Below are positions 1-9,406 of a stretch of 64,000 nt of DNA, one piece after another (within the stretch, counting starts at the first letter, position 1; each line of letters opens with the position of its first letter). The DNA lies in assembly GCF_013168275.1 (NCBI RefSeq), contig NZ_AP019547.1:806001-870000 (forward strand), written 5' to 3'. This DNA is from Candidatus Nitrotoga sp. AM1P. Lineage in GTDB: Bacteria; Pseudomonadota; Gammaproteobacteria; Burkholderiales; Gallionellaceae. Under the pieces are notes generated by a model. That model made no database searches. It was not told where the DNA came from and saw only the letters and a program-made list of their open reading frames with translations. The translations under genes were made by a program, and so were the position numbers.

Positions 1-1401
1 TTCCTCGGCTAGCGTCAACGCACCTGGGAATACGTCATGTACCATAATGTTAAGTTCGCGCAGGAATTCGATGGCCTCAAGATTTTCTCGTCCGCCCAAT
101 TTGTTCGGTAGCCATTCACCTTCCTTACGCGAATAATCGAGATACAACATGGAAGCCACCGCATCCACACGCAGGCCATCGAAGTGAAATTGCGACAGCC
201 AGTAATGCGCACTCGATAACAAAAAGCTTTTTACCTCATTACGACCATAGTTAAAAATGTGCGTACCCCAGTCTTGATGGAAGCCAAGGCGTGGATCTTC
301 GTGTTCATATAGCGCGGTGCCATCAAAATACGCTAGCGCAAACGCGTCCTGCGGAAAATGCGCTGGCACCCAGTCAAGCAGCACGCCAATTCCGGCCTGA
401 TGACAGTTATCTACAAACTGGCATAAATCATCAGAGGAACCGAAGCGACTGGTCGCGGCGAAATAGCCAGTCGCTTGATAACCCCATGACTCGTCAAGTG
501 GGTGCTCTGAAACAGGCATGAGTTCAACGTGGGTATAACCCATGTCTTTGAGATAGGGAACAAGGTTTTCCGCCAGTTCGCGGTAGGTATAAAAACGCCC
601 GTCTGGGTGACGTTTCCATGATCCCGCATGAATTTCATAGATATTGAGTGGGGCGTGTAGCCAGTCCCAGTTGTTGCGCTGCTTCATCCATTCTGTATCC
701 TGCCATGTGTGATGGATAGCAGATCCAGCGCGAGCAGCAGTACCAGGCCGTAATTCAAACGCGTTGGCATAGGGGTCAGTTTTGACCAGCAAGGTACCGG
801 CGTGATTACGGATCTCAAATTTGTACAGCATGCCTTGTTCAATTTTCGGGATAAATAACTCCCACACGCCGCTGGAACCATGTGCCGCCATCGGATGAAT
901 GCGTCCATCCCAGCGGTTAAATTCGCCTATCACGCTGATTCGCTCGGCGTTGGGTGCCCATACTGCAAAACGCACACCCGGAATGCCGTTAATTTGCATA
1001 GCACGTGAGCCCAGTACGCGATAGGCCTGATGTAACTTTCCTTCGTTAAAAAGGTGCAGATCGAAATCGGAAATTTGTGGTGCAAAGGCATAGCAATCAT
1101 GCACCAAACGCTCAATACTGTTGTTTAGCCCTGATCCGTTTTCTCTGATAAGCAGAGTATAGGGATGGCGTGGTTCTTCGCTACCATACCATTCAAATAA
1201 TCCATCTGGATGAACACGTTCTAGCGCTTCATCGCCATGCGCGGTTTTCAGCCAGATTTTACTTGCGTAAGGGTTAAAAACCCGCACTACATATCTTTCA
1301 TTTTCCTGATGTGGGCCAAGATAAGCGAAGGGATTATGTAGTCGCCCTTGCAACAATAATTCAGCACGCGGATCAAGTTTGATGCGAAGATTCTTTCTCA
1401 T
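1..1401 (-). CDS. glgB: 1,4-alpha-glucan branching enzyme GlgB, 3' end outside the window
   Basis: Open reading frame on the minus strand from an ATG at 1401 running through base 1 without a stop, so about 467 N-terminal residues are visible of the usual 630-730. It begins MRKNLRIKLDPRAELLLQGR and continues with the N-terminal carbohydrate-binding fold (NPFAYLGPH), the CBM48 region (GVRFAVWAPNAERISVIGEFN) around residue 130, and the GH13 barrel entry (HPLDESWGYQATGYFAAT, then FDGLRVDAVASMLYLDYS, where the Asp of DGLRVDAV is the expected catalytic nucleophile). GlgB transfers alpha-1,4 segments to alpha-1,6 branch points in cytosolic glycogen. It is divergent from glgC, with 95 bases between the starts. 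No strong Shine-Dalgarno is visible, and a TATAAT lies only 9 bases before the ATG, so the leader may be very short. Confidence 0.95.
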   Translation of the reverse strand, partial: MRKNLRIKLDPRAELLLQGRLHNPFAYLGPHQENERYVVRVFNPYASKIWLKTAHGDEALERVHPDGLFEWYGSEEPRHPYTLLIRENGSGLNNSIERLVHDCYAFAPQISDFDLHLFNEGKLHQAYRVLGSRAMQINGIPGVRFAVWAPNAERISVIGEFNRWDGRIHPMAAHGSSGVWELFIPKIEQGMLYKFEIRNHAGTLLVKTDPYANAFELRPGTAARAGSAIHHTWQDTEWMKQRNNWDWLHAPLNIYEIHAGSWKRHPDGRFYTYRELAENLVPYLKDMGYTHVELMPVSEHPLDESWGYQATGYFAATSRFGSSDDLCQFVDNCHQAGIGVLLDWVPAHFPQDAFALAYFDGTALYEHEDPRLGFHQDWGTHIFNYGRNEVKSFLLSSAHYWLSQFHFDGLRVDAVASMLYLDYSRKEGEWLPNKLGGRENLEAIEFLRELNIMVHDVFPGALTLAEE

Positions 1402-1496
1402 GGTGAGGTGATTATAACCATAATTAAGACCCAGTTATAATTACAATCTGATACAGTTCTGAACAAGATTCAGAATCAACGACTACGAGGGGAATC

Positions 1497-2777
1497 ATGC
1501 CGCTAACTGAAAAATTACGTTTCGTAAGTTCAATAACTAAAAGCACTTACGCCATGATTCTGGCGGGAGGGCGGGGCACTCGTCTGCATCAACTTACAGA
1601 CTGGCGGGCTAAGCCTGCGGTGCCATTTGGCGGCAAGTTTCGCATTATTGATTTTGTGCTATCAAATTGTGTGAATTCTGGCATTAGACGGATAGGTGTG
1701 GCGACGCAATACAAATCGCACAGTTTAATCCAGCATATTCAGCGCGGTTGGAGTTTCTTGAATGGCCAGTTCGGCGAATTCATTGACGTACTGCCGGCTC
1801 AGCAAAGAATAGAGGAAATGTGGTATCGGGGCACGGCCGATGCGGTATTTCAAAATCTGGATATCATGCGCACAACTAATCCGGATTACGTGCTGTTATT
1901 GGCGGGTGATCATGTCTACAAGATGGATTACGGCAAACTCCTCGCCTTCCATGTAGAAAAGCAGGCCGACATGACGGTTGCTTGTATCGAGGTTCCTATT
2001 AAAGATGCGAGTGGATTCGGTGTAATGGGCGTGAATATGGAATCACGAGTGGTGAATTTTAATGAGAAGCCTGACCACCCCACTCCGATCCCGGGCAACC
2101 CTGATCTGGCGCTGGCCAGTATGGGAGTGTATGTGTTTAACACTCGCTTTCTGTACGAACAATTGGTGCGGGATGCAGATGATAAGAATTCCAGCCACGA
2201 TTTCGGCAAGGATATCATCCCCCATTTAGTGTCCGCGCATTACCGTGTGTTTGCGCAGAGCTTTGAAGATAGCTGTGTAAATCTGAATGGCGAAGTACCC
2301 TATTGGCGAGACGTGGGAACAATAGACGCCTACTGGGAAGCTAACATGGAACTTACCAAGGTTACCCCCGCCCTTAATATGTATGACCAGGAATGGCCAA
2401 TCTGGACGTATCAGGAACAATTACCACCGGCCAAATTCGTATTTGATGACAGTACTCGCCGCGGCATGGCAGTGGATTCTTTAGTATCGGGAGGCTGCAT
2501 CATTAGCGGTGCACACGTGCGTAATTCGCTTCTATTCTCTAACGTGCATATACATAGTTACAGTAATGTCGAGGATTCGGTAATTTTGCCCAACGTAAAG
2601 GTGTCTCGTAATGTAACGCTCAAGCGCGTGGTGGTGGACAAAAATTGTGTGATTCCAGAGGGCTTAACGGCCGGGGTCAACCGTGAGGAAGATGCGAGAC
2701 GTTTTTTTGTAAGTAATAACGGTATTACACTGATCACCCCCGACATGTTGGGTCAGGAAGTGCACCGCGTGCGTTGA
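1497..2777 (+). CDS. glgC: Glucose-1-phosphate adenylyltransferase GlgC
   Basis: A 426-residue protein, normal length for bacterial ADP-glucose pyrophosphorylase, which makes ADP-glucose from glucose-1-phosphate and ATP as the committed step of glycogen synthesis. The nucleotide-binding signature [15 protein letters not shown] is near residue 20, followed by [15 protein letters not shown], the [12 protein letters not shown] substrate region and the GDHVYKMDY metal/sugar segment. The C-terminal third is a left-handed beta-helix ([15 protein letters not shown], then [16 protein letters not shown]). A GAGGGG ribosome-binding site lies about 6 bases before the ATG. It is followed after 37 bases by a GH57 gene on the same strand, suggesting co-transcription. 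Confidence 0.97.
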   Translation: MPLTEKLRFVSSITKSTYAMILAGGRGTRLHQLTDWRAKPAVPFGGKFRIIDFVLSNCVNSGIRRIGVATQYKSHSLIQHIQRGWSFLNGQFGEFIDVLPAQQRIEEMWYRGTADAVFQNLDIMRTTNPDYVLLLAGDHVYKMDYGKLLAFHVEKQADMTVACIEVPIKDASGFGVMGVNMESRVVNFNEKPDHPTPIPGNPDLALASMGVYVFNTRFLYEQLVRDADDKNSSHDFGKDIIPHLVSAHYRVFAQSFEDSCVNLNGEVPYWRDVGTIDAYWEANMELTKVTPALNMYDQEWPIWTYQEQLPPAKFVFDDSTRRGMAVDSLVSGGCIISGAHVRNSLLFSNVHIHSYSNVEDSVILPNVKVSRNVTLKRVVVDKNCVIPEGLTAGVNREEDARRFFVSNNGITLITPDMLGQEVHRVR

Positions 2778-2814
2778 ACTTAGTTTTACTCATATTTAAT
2801 TAAATGGAATTTTC

Positions 2815-4533
2815 ATGTCAAGGCCTCTCGATTTAGTTTTTCTCTGGCATATGCACCAGCCAGATTATCGCGATCATGCCAGTGGCGATTTTTTGTTGCC
2901 GTGGGTTTATCTGCACGCGATCAAGGATTACACCGATATGGCTTTTCATCTGGAACAACATCCTCAGGTGAAGGTGACGGTAAATTTCGTGCCGGTTTTG
3001 CTGGATCAACTGGAAGATTACGAACAGCAGTTCACCACTGGCCAGATACGCGATCCGCTGCTGCGACTGCTGGCGCGCGAGAATCTCAATGATCTGAATG
3101 CAGCGGAACGCGATCTGGTGTTGACTAGTTGTTTCCGCAGTAACCATTATAGTATGGTCGCGCCGTATCACGCCTACAAGCGCCTGTCCGACTTGTACAA
3201 AATGCTCGAACCTGGCGGCAGTATAGAGCTTGCTTATTTGTCTGGACAATACTTTGCTGATTTGCTGACCTGGTATCATTTGGTCTGGTGTGGCGAAAGC
3301 GTGCGTCGCGAACACGACTTGGTTATTCGCCTGATGAGCAAGAATGAAGGTTTTAATTTTGGCGATCGCAAGTGGTTATTCGATCTGATCGGACAAGTTA
3401 TTTGCGGCATTATTCCGCGCTATCGTAAATTGGCTGAAAGCGGTCAAATTGAACTTTCCACGACACCTCATTACCATCCGCTTGCACCGTTGTTGCTGGA
3501 TATTAATAGTGCGCGTGAAAGCACACCGGATATCAGTCTGCCGCTATCGAAATGCTATCCTGGCGGAAAATCACGCGTCCGGGCGCATCTTCTTTCTGCT
3601 CAAAAAAGTCATCGGACACGCTTTGGCGCCACTCCCCACGGTGTCTGGCCAGCAGAAGGTGCGGTCTCAACCGAGTTATTGCAAGTATTTGCGCAGCAAG
3701 AGTGCCGCTGGACGGCGAGTGGCGAGGGCGTACTGGCTAACAGCTTGCGTACAGTTGAGCATCACTTGCCTGAGCGAGCCCAATATCTCTACCGTCCCTA
3801 TCATTTGCAAGGTGCAGCAAGTGGTGTGCGCTGCTTTTTTCGAGATGACCGCCTATCCGATTTGATCGGTTTTGAATACTCACGTTGGAATGGTAAAGAT
3901 GCCGCACTGCATTTTGTTTCCCAGCTCGAAGCGATTGCACAACAGGCACCTGAGGGCGAAGCGCCAGTAGTCAGCGTTATCCTGGATGGTGAAAACGCTT
4001 GGGAATATTATCCCTATAACGGCTATCATTTTTTTACCTATTTATATTCTGTGTTACAAACACACTCGACAATCAGCACCACGACTTATAGCGGTTATCT
4101 GGATCGACTTAATGAGGCTGACGGAAATAAACAGCTTGCCAAGGAAGAAGAGCTGCCGCGCCTCGTTGCCGGTAGTTGGGTATACGGTGATTTCTCCACT
4201 TGGATTGGCTCGCCCGATAAAAACCGTGCTTGGGATTTGTTGTGTATAGCGAAACAAAGTTATGACTTGGTAATGGCAAGCGACCGCTTGAACGAGGCAG
4301 AGCGCTTGGTTGCCGAAAAACAATTGGCTTCATGCGAAAGTTCAGACTGGTTCTGGTGGTTTGGTGATTACAATCCTGCCCATGCAGTAGAAAGTTTTGA
4401 TCGCCTTTATCGCAGCAATCTAATGCAGTTATATCGTTATTTGAAATTACCTGTTCCAGTCATTTTAAACTCTCCAATCAGCCAAGGTGGTGGTTTACCT
4501 GAATCAGGTGGTACGATGCGCCGTGGCTCTTGA
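2815..4533 (+). CDS. Glycoside hydrolase family 57 protein (alpha-amylase/amylopullulanase-like)
   Basis: A 572-residue cytosolic protein (no signal peptide) with the GH57 motifs in order: WHMHQPDYRD at residues 11-20, the PLAPLLLD segment near residue 223, GVWPAEGAVS with the expected nucleophile Glu near residue 280, and VILDGENAWEYYPYNG with the candidate acid Asp near residue 390. GH57 enzymes cut or rearrange alpha-1,4/1,6 glucans. The exact activity (amylase, amylopullulanase or branching) cannot be read from the motifs. The gene lies 37 bases downstream of glgC and upstream of a second GH57 gene, so a role in glycogen turnover is likely. Confidence 0.88.
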   Translation: MSRPLDLVFLWHMHQPDYRDHASGDFLLPWVYLHAIKDYTDMAFHLEQHPQVKVTVNFVPVLLDQLEDYEQQFTTGQIRDPLLRLLARENLNDLNAAERDLVLTSCFRSNHYSMVAPYHAYKRLSDLYKMLEPGGSIELAYLSGQYFADLLTWYHLVWCGESVRREHDLVIRLMSKNEGFNFGDRKWLFDLIGQVICGIIPRYRKLAESGQIELSTTPHYHPLAPLLLDINSARESTPDISLPLSKCYPGGKSRVRAHLLSAQKSHRTRFGATPHGVWPAEGAVSTELLQVFAQQECRWTASGEGVLANSLRTVEHHLPERAQYLYRPYHLQGAASGVRCFFRDDRLSDLIGFEYSRWNGKDAALHFVSQLEAIAQQAPEGEAPVVSVILDGENAWEYYPYNGYHFFTYLYSVLQTHSTISTTTYSGYLDRLNEADGNKQLAKEEELPRLVAGSWVYGDFSTWIGSPDKNRAWDLLCIAKQSYDLVMASDRLNEAERLVAEKQLASCESSDWFWWFGDYNPAHAVESFDRLYRSNLMQLYRYLKLPVPVILNSPISQGGGLPESGGTMRRGS

Positions 4534-4867
4534 TGACGCGCTTGCAATTACCTGGTGACTAATGTGAGTTTACTGTATATCAATCGTAATGAAATATTTT
4601 TTGGGTGTGAATTTTTGTGTATGAAAGTAATCGAAGATGAACACAAACAATTACCTCGCTAAAGAAACCCATCCTGTCGTTCGTTTCAATATAACCTGAC
4701 TGACCTAAAGTTAGATAAACTCGATTATGAAGATTGATTTTCTGCCTCAATTTTAATGGATATTCTGGGAGCCTTAGAAATCTAGTAATCATTGTTTACG
4801 CAGATGTCACCATGACCATTTTTTGAGATATCCCGAAGTCATTAGCCATTAACACTGAGTCCGAAAA
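4534..4867. other. Intergenic stretch between the two GH57 genes
   Basis: 334 bases, AT-rich, with no convincing ORF, RNA gene or hairpin-plus-T-tract. A short minus-strand reading frame within it has no ribosome-binding site or recognisable motif. It probably holds the promoter of the downstream GH57 gene, but no clear -35/-10 pair stands out. Confidence 0.5.
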
Positions 4868-6892
4868 ATGAAAACGTACGAAACAGTTTCCTTACTTTTT
4901 GGTGTCCATGCTCATCAGCCGGTGGGCAATTTCCCTGAAGTGGTAGACGATGCGCATCAGCGTTGTTACAAGCCATTTTTGCATATCTTGCATCGCTATC
5001 CTGAGTTTCGTTTTGCCGCACATTTCAGTGGCTGGTTACTCGATTACCTGTTCAATAAATATCCACAAGATATGGCTTTACTCACTGAAATGGTACAACG
5101 CGGCCAAGTCGAAATGTTCGGTGGCGGTGATACCGAGCCGGTTCTGGCGGTTATTCCCAATCGTGATCGTATCGGACAGATCGTCAGGTTATCTGACAAA
5201 CTGGAAGCCAGAATGGGTACCAGGGCACAAGGTGCATGGTTAACCGAACGCGTGTGGGAGGCAACGGTAGTTCCTGCTTTATCAGATTCAAAAATTAAGT
5301 ACGTTACAGTAGATGATTACCACTTTTTGTGCAGTGGCAAACGTATTGAAGAATTGAATGGTTATTTCACTACCGAAGAGGACGGCCGCAAACTCGATCT
5401 GTTTCCGATTTCCGAGGCGCTACGCTACCGCATGCCGTTCTCTCCGGCTCATGAAGTAGTGGCTTATCTGGAAAGCCTGACGCGTAACGACATGCAAGCA
5501 TCCGCCGTGTATTTCGACGACATTGAAAAGTTTGGTATCTGGCCGGAAACTTACCAATGGGTTTATGAGAAAGGTTGGTTGGAAGATTTTATCCGGGGGG
5601 TGCTGGCTTCACCGAAAATTACCACACAGACCTATCGTGACTATCACGCAAACGAAAAAACGCGCGGCATAGTCTATCTGCCTACTACCTCCTATATTGA
5701 AATGAACGAATGGACTTTGCCGATGGCTGCTGCACATACGTATGCCGATTTGGTTCATACGGAAAAGGCAAGCGGCCATTACGAAGAGCGCAAGGCTTTT
5801 CTGCGCGGCGGTATTTGGAAGAATTTTTTCACCCGTTATCCCGAATCGAACTGGATGCACAAGCGCATGTTGGGCTTATCCGAGCGTTTGCATGCCCTGC
5901 CGGAAGAGAAACGCACACCCGAGATGCTGGATCAACTCTATATTGCGCAAGCCAACGACGCATACTGGCATGGCTTGTTTGGCGGGTTGTATCTGCCACA
6001 TCTGCGCCGTGCGGTATACGGTGCTATCGTTCAGCTGGAATCCTTACTAGATAATGCTCTCCCCCGTGTAGCCTGTATTTGCACGGACGCCGACAGCGAC
6101 GGCCACGATGAAGTTTTCCTGCATAACGCAATGCTGCAAGCTATCGTGAAACTTGATGGCAGCGCCAGCCTATCCGAACTTGATTCTTATCAATTGCACC
6201 ATAATTTCGGTGATACCTTGCGCCGCCAGTTGGAGCATTATTTCCGTAAAATTGAATCCAGTCACGCCACGCACCCGCATGAAGGTAGCGGTATCGTTTC
6301 AGCGCATGATCGCGTGGCTTTCAAGCATGAAATCACTGCGAAAAACTTGATGGCAGACAGCCACGCGCAGACCTTATTTCGCGATTCCTTACTGCTGGAT
6401 GATGAAGAAATTGAGCTTGCTTATGAATTGATTGAAACAAACACTGAAGGCATATTATTCCGCACCGACTTTGGTGGTAAAACTATACAAAAACGTATTA
6501 GCCTGAATGCTAATTGTTTATGCGTTAGTTATAACTTTGATAGCGCATTACAAGGCAGTTTTCTCACTCGTGTGGCACTGGCGATGCCGAGTTGTAATGG
6601 TTATGCCGGCCGTTATATCCGGGATGAAAAAATTCTCAGCGGTTTTGGCAGTGAGCTTGAATTGACTGATATGAATGGCTTGGTGCTGGATGACCGTGTA
6701 TTAGGGGGTAATCTAGTGTTCAATAACAACCACCCGATTCAGTTACTGGGTATGCCTTACTTCACCGTTTCGCAATCCGAAGCCGGATTCGAAAAAATTA
6801 TGCAAGCCGTAATGCTAACCCTGCGATGGCCACTTTCGCAAAATGAAATGCGTGTTATGTTGACCATAAATTCGGGCAATGCAATGCCGTAA
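4868..6892 (+). CDS. GH57 4-alpha-glucanotransferase / alpha-amylase with C-terminal beta-sandwich domains
   Basis: A 674-residue protein, the usual length for GH57 4-alpha-glucanotransferases of the DUF1925/DUF1926 architecture. FGVHAHQPVGNFPEV near residue 12 is motif 1. AWLTERVWEATV near residue 122 carries the nucleophile Glu. VYFDDIEKFGIWPE near residue 213 carries the acid Asp. Residues from about 310 on fit the DUF1925 linker and DUF1926 beta-sandwich. The enzyme class transfers maltooligosaccharides between alpha-glucan chains in the cytosol. It differs clearly from the upstream GH57 protein (different spacing and tail), so the two are not recent duplicates. An IS30-type element begins 14 bases after its stop codon. 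Confidence 0.9.
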   Translation: MKTYETVSLLFGVHAHQPVGNFPEVVDDAHQRCYKPFLHILHRYPEFRFAAHFSGWLLDYLFNKYPQDMALLTEMVQRGQVEMFGGGDTEPVLAVIPNRDRIGQIVRLSDKLEARMGTRAQGAWLTERVWEATVVPALSDSKIKYVTVDDYHFLCSGKRIEELNGYFTTEEDGRKLDLFPISEALRYRMPFSPAHEVVAYLESLTRNDMQASAVYFDDIEKFGIWPETYQWVYEKGWLEDFIRGVLASPKITTQTYRDYHANEKTRGIVYLPTTSYIEMNEWTLPMAAAHTYADLVHTEKASGHYEERKAFLRGGIWKNFFTRYPESNWMHKRMLGLSERLHALPEEKRTPEMLDQLYIAQANDAYWHGLFGGLYLPHLRRAVYGAIVQLESLLDNALPRVACICTDADSDGHDEVFLHNAMLQAIVKLDGSASLSELDSYQLHHNFGDTLRRQLEHYFRKIESSHATHPHEGSGIVSAHDRVAFKHEITAKNLMADSHAQTLFRDSLLLDDEEIELAYELIETNTEGILFRTDFGGKTIQKRISLNANCLCVSYNFDSALQGSFLTRVALAMPSCNGYAGRYIRDEKILSGFGSELELTDMNGLVLDDRVLGGNLVFNNNHPIQLLGMPYFTVSQSEAGFEKIMQAVMLTLRWPLSQNEMRVMLTINSGNAMP

Positions 6893-6905
6893 TTATCAAA
6901 AGGCG

Positions 6906-7998
6906 GATTCAAGTTCGAAGTGCAACAGCTCATGCTAGCTTGGTGTAGCGCACCTCTACCCCAAATAATACTTCATGCGGTGACCTGAAACCCAGCACTT
7001 TGCGTGGCCGGTGGTTGAGTCGTTCTACCGCTCGCTGCACTTGCTCCTCGGTAACGTCAGTCAACGCCATGCCCTTGGGGAAGTACTGCCGCAATAACCC
7101 ATTACTGTTCTCGTTCAGACCTCGCTCCCAGGAACGGCAGGGGTGCGCGAAATAGATCGCAGTCTGTAGTTCTGCTGCGATGCGTTCATGTCCCGCAAAC
7201 TCTTTGCCGTTATCGAATGTAATGGTGTGGCATTGGTCTTTATGGGGACTCAGCAAACTCGTTGTCACGGTCGTTACACCCTCGGCATGTTTGCTGCGTA
7301 GGTGCCCCGCCAACACATAGCGTGACTTCCTTTCAGCCAGGGTAACCAATCCACCTTTGTGATTCTTGCCGATGACGGTTCCCCCTCCCAATCTCCCATG
7401 CGCATCTTTTGATCCACGATTTCCGGACGTTCATTAATGCTGACACGGTTCTTGATCATGCCTCGCCGCTCTTGCCCGCTCGCATATCGCTTGCGGCGTG
7501 GTTTCTGGCTACGTAAATGTTGGTGCAGGTCACCTCCATCACGTTTGTCTGCGGTGACATGTCGGTAGATTGCCTCATGGCTGATCTGCAGTTCGCCTTC
7601 CAATTCAAGCCGATTGGCGGCTTGTTCTGGGCCGAGGTCTTCCCGGATCAACCTCTCGACTTCCGCCCAGCTCTCCGATGAGAATTGCTTGCCATTGATA
7701 CAGGTTTGCCGGCGCTCATCACGTAATGATTGCGCCTGCTTTAGCCGCCAGCCACGTTGACCTTTGTTTCGCCTGAACTCTCGTGAAATCGTCGACTTGT
7801 CCCCGCCCATCTTTTCGGCAATCCGAGTTTGATTCAAACCCGCTTGTTTCAATCCGTAAATCTGATATCGTTGTCCGCTGGTGAGTTGCTTATATTGCTT
7901 CATCTGTGCTCCTTTTACTTGGTCGTTTAAGTGGCTCTGATATTAACGCAGCTCGCCACTTAAATTCACTTACAAAAGTTGCACTTCAGTGTTGAATC
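6906..7998 (-). mobile_element. IS30-family insertion sequence (degenerate)
   Basis: The element is bounded by imperfect 21-bp terminal inverted repeats, 6906-6926 and 7978-7998. They agree at 17 of 21 positions (shared GATTCAA and GAAGTGCAAC blocks). The ends tightly frame one broken transposase gene. The bases immediately outside (6903-6905 and 7999-8001) do not form an obvious target duplication, which suggests decay or a rearranged flank. Confidence 0.85.
6930..7903 (-). pseudogene. IS30-family transposase, frameshifted
   Basis: The N-terminal half (7274-7903) reads MKQYKQLTSGQRYQIYGLK, an HTH with KSTISREFRRN and the SHEAIYRHV segment, up to MRMGDWEG. The C-terminal half (6930-7391) picks up in another frame at TVIGKNHKGGLVTLAERKS and continues through TFDNGKEF and the GLNENSNGLLRQYFPKG segment. 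Between them, near 7380 after a run of five G, one base appears to be missing, and the Asp codon of the expected WEGDTVIG is destroyed. That Asp is the first acid of the DDE triad, so the product should be inactive even if ribosomes slipped. Joined, the length matches the family (about 325 residues). Confidence 0.9.
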
Positions 7999-8078
7999 TG
8001 CTCGCATCAATAAATCATGCGATCGCATCAATACCAGAAGGCAGTCTTCGAGAACTTCAATTTGGGACAAGGCAACAT

Positions 8079-8155
8079 CCGTTACAAGACCGTTACTGAA
8101 CCGTTACAGTTCCGTTGTCCTTCCGTCCTGCTTCCGTCTTAGTTCCGTTGTCTCA
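8079..8155. repeat. Seven-unit, 11-bp periodic CCGTT repeat
   Basis: CCGT starts at 8079, 8090, 8101, 8112, 8123, 8134 and 8145, exactly 11 bases apart each time. The first three units begin CCGTTAC, the fourth and seventh CCGTTG, and the fifth and sixth CCGTC; the other positions vary. The block lies between the IS30 end and the IS630 remnant. It may be a decayed minisatellite or an iteron-like array, but no replication gene is adjacent. Confidence 0.75.
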
Positions 8156-8167
8156 AACTGAGGTTCT
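8154..8167. repeat. 14-bp direct repeat, copy 1 (flanks the IS630 remnant)
   Basis: CAAACTGAGGTTCT at 8154-8167 is repeated identically at 9348-9361 in the same orientation. The two copies enclose the whole IS630-type remnant. IS630-family insertion normally duplicates only TA, so the repeat is not explained by transposition of that element. Confidence 0.7.
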
Positions 8168-8189
8168 CGGCAGTCCACTTATTCCATTA

Positions 8190-9248
8190 TTAATTCAATA
8201 AAGCATTAATAATCCATTCCCAAGCCACAATGGACTTGACCATTGGCGCATTGTTCTCGAAGGTATGCAGGGCCACTTCAAGCTGATCCTCCAGTGCATC
8301 AAGACTATCGAAGACGCGGTGATGGAAGCGCTTCTCACGCAATTCATCCCACACATGTTCGACTGGGTTGAGCTCAGGCGCATAAGGTGGCAAAGGTAAC
8401 AGTTTCATGTTCTGTGGTGGTTTGAGTAACCGACTGGCGTGCCAGCCGGCGCCATCGAGCACCATTACGATTTTGTCGCTGGGGTGGCGCGCGCCCACCT
8501 CATCGAGAAACAGCTGCATGCAGTCGGTATTGACGTATGGCAAGATCAAAGAATCGAGCTCTCCACTTTTGGCCTCCACTGCCGCGTACGCGTAGGTGTA
8601 CTCGTGGGTCAGCATCGCTTGGCATAGTGGTCGTACGGGCTTGGGAGCCCAACACCGACGCACGTCGTTGATGCGCCCAAAACGCGCCTCATCCTGAAAC
8701 ATCAGTCGGATCGGTTCGTTTTTGGCCCAGCCCTGACGGATTTCGGCGAGTGTTTGGGGGAGTTTTTTTCCAGTCTGCCTGGGCTACTGGATTGCCTTGC
8801 GGATGCCTTTTGTCAGGTGCGAGTTTGCGCCAGTTGTGCCGATGCAGTCATTTGTACACCGATGACAGCGCCATCTTCCGCCCCAGCGCTATTTCGAGTT
8901 GGGGCTTGATCTGGCTGACCACCAAAATACCGCCCATACGGGCAGACTCCAGGAACGGTTTGAGCAGTTCGGCTTCGCGCTCAAGGGTGAAGTGCTCTCT
9001 GTGTCGCCCTCCGCGCACCGACTTGCCTTTATTGCCTACGGCTCCGCCCTCAATGAACTGGTTGCGCAAACGGCACGCCCAACCTTTGGACAATCCGATG
9101 GCCTGTGCTGTTTGCTCCAGACTCATGCCGTATTGAAGGGGCAAGACCACTGCCTGTGCTTGTCGCGTAACTGCTCAATCGTCGTCGCTGAAGCAATGGC
9201 TTGGGGTGCGATAGCAAGTACATCCTGGCCTCGCGGTGGTCGTGACAT
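8190..9248 (-). pseudogene. IS630-family transposase, multiply disrupted
   Basis: The gene starts at ATG 9248 with a GGGGGAGGT ribosome-binding site (MSRPPRGQDVLAIAPQAIAS). It changes frame near 9165, then reads through the HTH region (VLPLQYGMSLEQTAQAIGLS). It meets an in-frame TGA just after SSVYK at about 8846, shifts again at an A7 run near 8769, and finishes in the DDE domain (MFQDEARFGRINDVRRCW, VMVLDGAGWHAS, PPYAPELNPVEHVWDELR) with a TAA at 8190. The DDE residues (D of FQDEARFG, D of LDGAGWH, E of NPVEHVW) are intact but cannot be joined to the DNA-binding part. The terminal inverted repeats were not resolved. Confidence 0.88.
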
Positions 9249-9249
9249 G

Positions 9250-9285
9250 AATTACCTCCCCCGTTTATTCGATCAGGAGGTAATT
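9250..9285 (-). promoter_or_regulatory. Ribosome-site-sequestering hairpin upstream of the IS630 transposase
   Basis: A perfect 10-bp inverted repeat, 9250-9259 and 9276-9285, separated by 16 bases. In the minus-strand RNA the arm nearest the gene contains the GGAGGT Shine-Dalgarno and ends one base before the start codon, so folding would hide it. Such hairpins are a known way for insertion sequences to avoid expression from read-through transcripts. That use here is inference. Confidence 0.6.
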
Positions 9286-9321
9286 ATTGCACTATTGATG
9301 TATAAATTGAATTACACGCCG

Positions 9322-9337
9322 CTTTCACGCGTGAAAG
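9322..9337. repeat. 16-bp perfect palindrome
   Basis: CTTTCACGCGTGAAAG is a perfect dyad with no spacer, 10 bases before the second copy of the 14-bp direct repeat and about 100 bases upstream of higB. It could be an operator or part of a lost element end; nothing else identifies it. Confidence 0.6.
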
Positions 9338-9347
9338 GCGCGTGCAC

Positions 9348-9361
9348 CAAACTGAGGTTCT
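9348..9361. repeat. 14-bp direct repeat, copy 2
   Basis: Identical to 8154-8167 in the same orientation; see that entry. It marks the right-hand limit of the segment carrying the IS630 remnant. Confidence 0.7.
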
Positions 9362-9406
9362 GAAATACCCATGCCTCCTTTGGTTGGAGCTTTGAATATT
9401 TAATGT

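Noticed and set aside
4580-4792. 70-codon minus-strand ORF between the GH57 genes
   Set aside because: No start signal or recognisable motif; AT-rich spacer.
7274-7391. Programmed frameshift in the IS30 transposase
   Set aside because: The shift removes the first catalytic Asp codon, so slippage would not make an active enzyme; IS30 elements normally use one frame.
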